From Streptomyces sp. NBC_00483 (lineage in GTDB: Bacteria; Actinomycetota; Actinomycetes; Streptomycetales; Streptomycetaceae): a stretch of DNA of 64,000 nucleotides. Of the stretch, positions 58,793 to 64,000 are shown in pieces. The notes under the pieces were generated by a model. It saw nothing but the letters and a program-made list of their open reading frames with translations. It had not been told where the DNA came from and did not search any database. How positions within the stretch are numbered: the stretch's first letter is position 1; each line of letters starts with the position of its first letter. The position numbers and the translations under genes were made by a program. The stretch spans positions 8,990,001 to 9,054,000 of the forward strand of contig NZ_CP107880.1 of the NCBI RefSeq assembly GCF_036013745.1. The letters are read 5' to 3'.

Positions 58793-60862
58793 GCGGGCGC
58801 GCCGCGCCGCCCCAAGGCGCCGGGTGCCACCGGGATCGCCCTCCTCGCGGCGCTCCTCCTCGCGACCGTCCTGGTGGGCATGTGGCATCTGACGCAGGGC
58901 ACTTCGGGTGTCGGTGTCGGAGACCTGGTGCGGTATCTCACCGGCGGGCGGGAGCACACCGGTGGCGCGCCGGTCGGTGAGATCTTCACCGGCTCGCGCC
59001 TGCCGCGCCTGCTCGCGGGCGTGGCGGTCGGGTTCGCCCTCGGTGCCGCCGGAGCGCTGCTCCAGTCCGTCACGCGCAACGCCCTCGCCTCGCCCGACAC
59101 CCTCGCGGTCACGGCCGGCGCCTACTTCACCCTCACGCTCGTCGCGGCCTTCGGTCTCGCCGTCCCGCTGTGGGCGTCCGGCGTCGTCGCCTTCGTCGGC
59201 GGCCTGACCGCGGCGGCGCTCGTGCTGCTGCTCGCGGGCCGGGCCGCCGGCACCGCGGGCACCCGCCTCATCCTCGCCGGATCGGCGACGGCGCTGGCCC
59301 TGGACGCGGCGACCGGGGCGCTCCTCATCCTGTTCAACCAGAACACGACCGGCCTGTTCGCCTGGGGGAGCGGTTCGCTCGCGCAGCTGAACATCGACGC
59401 GGCCATGCGCGCCTGGCCCCTCGTGGCCGTGGTGCTGTGCCTCGGCCTCGCGCTGTCCCGGCGCCTCGACGTGATGAACCTCGGCGACGACACCGCGGCC
59501 ACCCTCGGCGTCCCGATCCGTTCCACCCGTGTGACGGCCGTGTTCTGTGCGGTGCTGCTGACCAGTACGGCGGTCACCCTCGCGGGACCGATCGGCTTCG
59601 TCGGCCTCGGCGCACCCGTCCTGGTCCGCCTGATCGCCGGGCGGGTCGGGGCGCTGCGCCGGCACCTGTACTCGGTGCCTGCGGCCGGGCTGCTCGGCGC
59701 GCTGCTCATCCTTCTCGCGGACGCGGGCCTGCGCGCGGTGCAGGGCGCGGACGGCGCGGCCGCCATCCCCACCGGTGTGCCGACCGCGCTGCTCGGCTCC
59801 GTCGTGATCGTGGTGCTCGCGCTGCGTCTGCGGGACACGGGCCAGGCTTCGCGGCCCCCGCATGCGCGGGTCGCCGCACGGTCGCGGCGCGCGTTCCTCC
59901 TCGTCGTGTCCGGCGCGGTGGCGCTGCTGGCCGTGGCGGCCGTCGTGGCGGTTCTCGCGGGCAGTCTCTGGCTGCGGACCGGGGATATCGTGCTCTGGGC
60001 CCAGGGCCTGGCGCCGGATCTGATCGGCCAGGCGCTCGACGACCGGGTCCCGCGCGTGACCGCCGCGGTGTTCGCGGGCGCGGCGCTCGGGCTGGCCGGA
60101 TGTGTCGTGCAGGGCGCGGTGCGTAACCCGTTGGCGGAGCCCGGGGTGCTGGGCATCACGGCAGGCGCCGGTCTCGGTGCGGCGAGCGTCGTCACGTCGG
60201 GCCTGCCCGGCGGACGGCCGGTGCTCATCGTGGTGGCGGTTGCGGCGGGGCTCGCCACGTTCGCGGTGGTCGCCCTGCTGTCGTGGCGCGGCGGCTTCCT
60301 GCCCGACCGGTTCGTACTGATCGGCATCGGCTGCGGATACGGACTCAGCGCCATCACCACCTTCCTCCTCCTGCGCGCCGACCCGTACAACACGCCCCGC
60401 ATCTTCACCTGGCTGTCCGGTACGACCTACGGCCGCACGTTTCCCGATGTCGTCCCGGTCGCGGTGGCCCTGGCGCTCGCGCTGCCCGTGCTGCTCGCCA
60501 TGCGTGAGCGGCTCGACCTGCTCGCCGTCGACGAGGACACCCCGCGCATCGTCGGCGTCAAGGTCGAACGCACCCGCCTCTCCGCGCTGGCGATCGCCGC
60601 CGTGCTCGCGGCGCTCAGCGTGGTCGCCGTCGGCGTCGTCGGTTTCGTGGGACTCGTCGCCCCGCACCTCGCCCGGTCACTGGTCGGCGCCCGGCACGGC
60701 CGAGCCATCCCCGTCGCGATGCTGCTCGGCGCGGTGCTGGTCTGCGTGGCCGACGCCCTCGGCCGGGCGCTCGTCGCACCTGCCCAGATGCCGGCGGGCC
60801 TCATGATCGCGCTGGTCGGCGCCCCGTACTTCGTGTGGGTGCTCCGGAAGTCCCGCGCATGA
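58703..60862 (+). CDS. Fused double FecCD permease for iron-siderophore uptake
   Basis: 719 aa from GTG 58703; other GTG codons of the repeat (58721, 58739) could also start. Two FecCD halves in one chain (about 40-375 and about 395-715), like FhuB. Each contains the membrane signature (GSRLPRLLAGVAVGFALGAAGALLQSVTRNALASPDTLAV and LDDRVPRVTAAVFAGAALGLAGCVVQGAVRNPLAEPGVLGITAG) and the ATPase-contact region (GFVGLGAPVLVR, GFVGLVAPHLAR). The N-terminal 30 residues are a VSAPQE-type hexapeptide repeat. A partner of the ATPase and lipoprotein. Confidence 0.92.
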   Translation: MSAPQEVSAPQEVSAPHEVGAPHEVGPTHEAGAPRRPKAPGATGIALLAALLLATVLVGMWHLTQGTSGVGVGDLVRYLTGGREHTGGAPVGEIFTGSRLPRLLAGVAVGFALGAAGALLQSVTRNALASPDTLAVTAGAYFTLTLVAAFGLAVPLWASGVVAFVGGLTAAALVLLLAGRAAGTAGTRLILAGSATALALDAATGALLILFNQNTTGLFAWGSGSLAQLNIDAAMRAWPLVAVVLCLGLALSRRLDVMNLGDDTAATLGVPIRSTRVTAVFCAVLLTSTAVTLAGPIGFVGLGAPVLVRLIAGRVGALRRHLYSVPAAGLLGALLILLADAGLRAVQGADGAAAIPTGVPTALLGSVVIVVLALRLRDTGQASRPPHARVAARSRRAFLLVVSGAVALLAVAAVVAVLAGSLWLRTGDIVLWAQGLAPDLIGQALDDRVPRVTAAVFAGAALGLAGCVVQGAVRNPLAEPGVLGITAGAGLGAASVVTSGLPGGRPVLIVVAVAAGLATFAVVALLSWRGGFLPDRFVLIGIGCGYGLSAITTFLLLRADPYNTPRIFTWLSGTTYGRTFPDVVPVAVALALALPVLLAMRERLDLLAVDEDTPRIVGVKVERTRLSALAIAAVLAALSVVAVGVVGFVGLVAPHLARSLVGARHGRAIPVAMLLGAVLVCVADALGRALVAPAQMPAGLMIALVGAPYFVWVLRKSRA

Positions 60863-62019
60863 CGTCGCCCCGCAGAATGTCCCCCGTCAAGGAAGCCCCC
60901 GTGCGCCCTATCATCGTCGTCCCGTTCGAGTCCGATACGTCACCGGCCTTGCTGAGCCGCCTCGGCCACCTCGACGTGCCTGAGCGCTGGCACGCGGTCG
61001 ACCGTTCCGCCCATGCCCCGCACATCGTCGCCGTCCCGGGCGACGATGACGACGCCACGGACTGGACCGGCGCCGCGCTCGTGTCGGCGCGCCCGGGCAC
61101 CGCCTATCTGAAGATCGTCGACGCGGTCGGTGATGTGCAGGCGGCTGCCGCGGCGGTCGTCGCCCACGCGCGCGACCAGGGCCTCGCGCAGGTCAAGTGG
61201 GAAGGCTGGACGGCGAGTTCGGAGGACGCCGCGTCCGCCGGCTTCACCCCGCTGCGTGCACCGTTCACGCCGCCCGACGACGCGACGGAGCCTGCTACGG
61301 GAGACGCGACAGGGCCTGCTACCGGTGACACGGCAGGGCCCGTCACCGGATACGTACGCTGGCTGCACGACGGCGTGCTGAGCGAGCCCCCGTACTACGG
61401 CCAGACCACCCACTTCACATGCGGCGCCGTCACCGCCCTGCTCGCGCAGGCGCACGCGGGGACACTGTCGACCGACGCGCTCGACCGCCGGGCCGAGCTG
61501 ACGCTGTGGCGCGATGCGACCAACTTCCTTGCGTGCGAGCCCGTAGGCCTTGGTGTCGCCGTGCGCCGGGCGTGGCCGTCGACGCCCATCACGGTCCATC
61601 TCGACGTGGACCGGCCCGTCCTGCTCGACCATCTCCCGGACAGCGAACAGGAATGGCGCGCCCTGCTGCAACGGGAGTCCCGTACGCAGGCCGCACACAT
61701 CGGCGTCCCCGTCGACGCACGCCACCTTTCCCTGGCCGCGATCCGCGCCGCGCTCGGCCGGCAGGAACACGTGCTGCTCCTGGTGTCGCTCGCCGCGATG
61801 CAGGGCTTCGACGTGCCGCACTGGGTGCTCTGCCACGGCGTAGTCCCCGGAGCCGTCGTGATCGAGGACCCGTGGGCGAGCGCGGCGGCGGGGGACACCT
61901 GGGTCGACGCCCATCTGCTGCCCGTCGCCGATGCGTCGCTCGACGAGATGGCCACCGTCTCGGCGGACCGCTTCCGCGGCGCCGTGAGCATCGGTCACGC
62001 GCCGGAACCCGCTCCGTAG
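60859..62019 (+). CDS. C39-like papain-fold peptidase-family protein
   Basis: 386 aa, ATG 60859 overlapping the permease stop (ATGA). N-terminal half (about 15-135) is an alpha/beta domain without a clear family; residues 139-165 are an ATGDATGP-type repeat linker. The C-terminal half is a peptidase_C39-like domain: YYGQTTHFTCGAVTALLAQ (Cys188), VPHWVLCHGVVPGAVVIEDPWAS (His321 or His326, Asp337). Translational coupling to an iron importer suggests it processes or releases the siderophore, perhaps by hydrolysing it. A strong terminator follows. Confidence 0.75.
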   Translation: MTSPRRMSPVKEAPVRPIIVVPFESDTSPALLSRLGHLDVPERWHAVDRSAHAPHIVAVPGDDDDATDWTGAALVSARPGTAYLKIVDAVGDVQAAAAAVVAHARDQGLAQVKWEGWTASSEDAASAGFTPLRAPFTPPDDATEPATGDATGPATGDTAGPVTGYVRWLHDGVLSEPPYYGQTTHFTCGAVTALLAQAHAGTLSTDALDRRAELTLWRDATNFLACEPVGLGVAVRRAWPSTPITVHLDVDRPVLLDHLPDSEQEWRALLQRESRTQAAHIGVPVDARHLSLAAIRAALGRQEHVLLLVSLAAMQGFDVPHWVLCHGVVPGAVVIEDPWASAAAGDTWVDAHLLPVADASLDEMATVSADRFRGAVSIGHAPEPAP

Positions 62020-62031
62020 GAGATACGACGA

Positions 62032-62058
62032 AGTCCCCGGCGCGGGGCGCCGGGGACT
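62032..62058. terminator. Terminator, 11-bp stem
   Basis: AGTCCCCGGCG (62032-62042) pairs with CGCCGGGGACT (62048-62058) over a five-base loop, 13 bp after the C39-like gene; convergent with the next gene. Confidence 0.8.
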
Positions 62059-62152
62059 CGAAGTCGGCGGTGAGGAAAGCGAGGAGGCTAATTCATTGAA
62101 AGGAGTTGAGAAGGAAGCCTCTTCATGGCCTCACCGCGCTCGACGCTACCAG

Positions 62153-64000
62153 TCACTCAGGGATCGCGTCGCGCAGATTTTCCGGGGTGAGGATCCACGA
62201 CTCGGGGTGCAGCCCTTCGGGGCGCTGCATCCCTATGTAGGTGACCGGCCCTTCCGGAACGCTCTTGCCGTCCCACAAGGTCACCTCCGCAGCGCCCAGC
62301 AGGCCCAACAGCCAGCGTACGGTCAGGAATTCGCGCTCGACGATGCCGCGCGCCAGCGCCTCCACCGTCACCCGGGTCTCCTCGACACGGTTCGCGGCTG
62401 GCATGCCCTTGAGGTACAAGTGCAGCCAGTGCGCGCACCATTGGCCGTCCTCGCCGCGCCGGAACACCAGCGGCAGCGCCACCCGGCCGGGGCCCCGCAG
62501 ATCCGACTTCATCCGCACGGTGCGCGGTTCGAACGGCCGCCCCTTCTGCTCGCCTTCCCGCAGCATGAACCCGAAGAACGACTCCTCGACGTCCATGAAG
62601 CCCTCGCCGGAGAACAGCAGGACCTGCGGCACGACGAAGCTGCCGCGCACCGCTCCGAGCCGCAGCTCGATGAACTCCGAGGCGCCCTCGGGCGCTTCGA
62701 CGATGTCCCCGGAGTGCCGCCCCTCCACGTCCGTCAGCTGGGTGTACGAGAGCCAGGTGACCTGCTCGTAGTTCTCGTCGAGGATCACCGCGGACAGGTC
62801 GTAGTCGGTGGTCAGGCTCTGCTGCTTCCAGTACACGAAGAACCGCAGCAGCTCACCCTCGACCGGTGACACCGAACCGCGCGGCAGCACACCAAGCCCG
62901 GCCGAGACCGCCTTGCCGCTGAGCGGCAGCGCGACATCGAGGACGTCCGGGTCGACGAGCACCGCGCCGGCCTCCGGCAGCCGGCGCGCGATCTCGGCGT
63001 CGAGCAGCCCGACGAGTCGCTCCTTGACGGGACCCGGCAGCGCGGGACGCGTGTCCTCGGCGACCCAGGCGCGCCCGAGGCGGTTGATGAACACCCGGCG
63101 CGCACCTGCCCGTTCGAGCCGGTCGCCGCGGTTCAGCAGGTGCTGGCGCACCGAGAGCAGGACCCGCCCGGCAGCCTGCGGGGCGGCCTCCTCGACACCG
63201 CTGAGCACGGCCGTGCACTCCTCGTCCGTGCGGGCGGAGCGCAGCAGCCGGTCCACGGACCGCAGCAGCACACCGGGTGCGGACTTCAGCAGCTCGACCG
63301 CGCCGAGCAGGTCGCCCCGGTCGAGCAGCTCCTCGGTCCGGCTCGCGAAGGACCGCACCCGCTGCTCGCCGCGTGCCACCGCGAACACCTGGGCGGCGTA
63401 CGGCCACTGGGGGAACTCGTGCGGGTGCAGCCGCTCGCCGAGGCGCTTCCACATCTCCCGGTGCGCGGCCACATCGGCGAGCTTCGCGGGCGCCGCGGCG
63501 ACCACGGCGTCCAGACCCGCGAGCAGCGCTCGGCGCGTGGGCCGCGACAACTTCCCGAACCTGGTGGGCTCGACGAGGGACACGTCGCCGTCAGGGCCCG
63601 CCAACGCGCAGGCGAGACGCAGCACATCGGTGACAGTGTCGAGAAGTAGCCCCGAACCCACCTGCAGACGCGCCTTGTTGATGACCGCGCGGTTCTCCCG
63701 CACGGGGATCTCCTCGGGCTGCGGGCCGTCCACGCAGTGCGCCGCCAGCACGTCGAGGTCGCGAAGGTCCTCCTCGCCCAGGGGTGTGCGGCTGCCCGCG
63801 AGCTTCAGGTACAGCTCGCAGACCTCGGCCCGCGCGTCCTGCCCGAGATGCAGCACCGTCATCCGGTCACCGGCCGCCGCGATCAACTCGTCGTGGTGGC
63901 CGAGCATTTCGGTGTACGTGTGCTGGTAGCGTCCGTAGGACGGCAGTGTCAGCAGGTTCACCACTCCGGTGCCCAGCTGCTTGAGGGTGTCTTCGCGGGC
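62153..64000 (-). CDS. MXAN_6230/SCO0854-family protein with C-terminal TerD domain, N-terminus outside window
   Basis: The frame is open to base 64000; codons before GTG 63964 (AREDTLKQLGTG) continue the protein, so the true start is off the right edge. Visible 615 residues: LLTLPSYGRYQHTYTEML, a long helical region with Arg-rich repeats (DRGDLLGAVELLKSAPGVLLRSVDRLLRSA), and a TerD-like beta domain (FFVYWKQQSLTTDYDLSAVILDENYEQVTWLSYTQL, VPQVLLFSGEGFMDVEESFFGFMLRE). This family has an N-terminal RING-like region, not visible here. Stress or tellurite-type systems carry it; precise function unknown. Confidence 0.8.
   Translation of the reverse strand, partial: AREDTLKQLGTGVVNLLTLPSYGRYQHTYTEMLGHHDELIAAAGDRMTVLHLGQDARAEVCELYLKLAGSRTPLGEEDLRDLDVLAAHCVDGPQPEEIPVRENRAVINKARLQVGSGLLLDTVTDVLRLACALAGPDGDVSLVEPTRFGKLSRPTRRALLAGLDAVVAAAPAKLADVAAHREMWKRLGERLHPHEFPQWPYAAQVFAVARGEQRVRSFASRTEELLDRGDLLGAVELLKSAPGVLLRSVDRLLRSARTDEECTAVLSGVEEAAPQAAGRVLLSVRQHLLNRGDRLERAGARRVFINRLGRAWVAEDTRPALPGPVKERLVGLLDAEIARRLPEAGAVLVDPDVLDVALPLSGKAVSAGLGVLPRGSVSPVEGELLRFFVYWKQQSLTTDYDLSAVILDENYEQVTWLSYTQLTDVEGRHSGDIVEAPEGASEFIELRLGAVRGSFVVPQVLLFSGEGFMDVEESFFGFMLREGEQKGRPFEPRTVRMKSDLRGPGRVALPLVFRRGEDGQWCAHWLHLYLKGMPAANRVEETRVTVEALARGIVEREFLTVRWLLGLLGAAEVTLWDGKSVPEGPVTYIGMQRPEGLHPESWILTPENLRDAIPE

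Noticed and set aside
1..64000. tRNA, rRNA, IS element, integrase or att site
   Set aside because: No tRNA-like cloverleaf, transposase motif or long direct-repeat pair was recognised by eye; a tRNAscan or ISfinder search could still find something short.

Overview
The window is high-GC actinobacterial DNA, almost certainly Streptomyces. The signs are near-universal G/C third positions, many GTG starts, TGA/GTG 4-base overlaps between genes, A-factor (AfsA)-type and SARP regulators, a ScbR-like receptor, an SCO0854-family protein, and very rare TTA codons. I see three genes with TTA: a toxin, an AfsA homologue and a secreted repeat protein. No rRNA, tRNA, CRISPR array, IS element or integrase was recognised.

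Region 1 (1-5.9 kb, minus strand) is a type VII secretion-linked polymorphic-toxin locus: a WXG100-like protein, small conserved partners, a possible immunity protein, and a giant Ser/Pro-rich toxin that runs off the left edge. The toxin has one complete and one partial papain-fold (Tox-PL) domain in tandem. Three promoters here share the same -35/-10 layout, and two of them also share a 16-bp upstream box. Region 2 (6-8.4 kb) is a D-aminoacylase-like amidohydrolase divergent from an SDR.

Region 3 (8.5-32.8 kb) is a specialised-metabolite gene cluster. It opens with a gamma-butyrolactone-type regulatory module (AfsA homologue, TetR-type receptor, HAD protein). A leftward operon from FabD (18.5 kb) down to 11 kb carries SDR, SRPBCC, two MFS pumps, a zinc-independent MDR reductase and an aldo/keto reductase. 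A rightward operon from 18.9 kb carries a second AfsA homologue, an atypical KAS III, a flavin monooxygenase, a canonical KAS III, ACP, KAS II, aldo/keto reductase, a tandem hydroxyacyl-CoA dehydrogenase, a secreted cupin and a HAD phosphatase. A SARP activator, P450 and ferredoxin follow. The divergent FabD/AfsA promoter region has heptamer direct repeats on an 11-bp register, as expected for SARP sites. The AfsA + KAS III + ACP + flavoenzyme core recalls methylenomycin biosynthesis but is enlarged, so the product may be a new butenolide, furan or cyclopentenone-like compound.

Region 4 (32.3-40.3 kb) holds secreted proteins (allene-oxide-cyclase-barrel protein, lipoprotein, a Ca-binding TSP3-repeat/DUF3289 protein with an overlapping membrane partner) and redox genes (AhpD-like, pirin, GNAT, quinone reductase). 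Region 5 (40.4-46.7 kb) is a catabolic island: CoA-transferase, acyl-CoA dehydrogenase, CitE-like lyase and MaoC hydratase, divergent from an IclR regulator and an MHS-family symporter. All are tied together by repeated GTTCGTAnnTACGAAC operators; itaconate or another C5 diacid is the likeliest substrate. Region 6 (46.8-56.5 kb) has an alpha/beta hydrolase, a frameshifted histidine kinase with an intact response regulator, an ArsR-MFS pair, a DEDDh exonuclease-fold protein whose catalytic motifs are degraded, a metallo-beta-lactamase-fold protein, and LacI, prephenate dehydratase and AraC genes. Region 7 (56.5-62 kb) is an iron-siderophore ABC importer behind an iron-box-like site, coupled to a C39-like protein. 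The right edge cuts an SCO0854/MXAN_6230-family TerD-domain gene.

A recurring feature is short tandem duplication at gene junctions (10-25 bp units), often spanning the stop or start codon.
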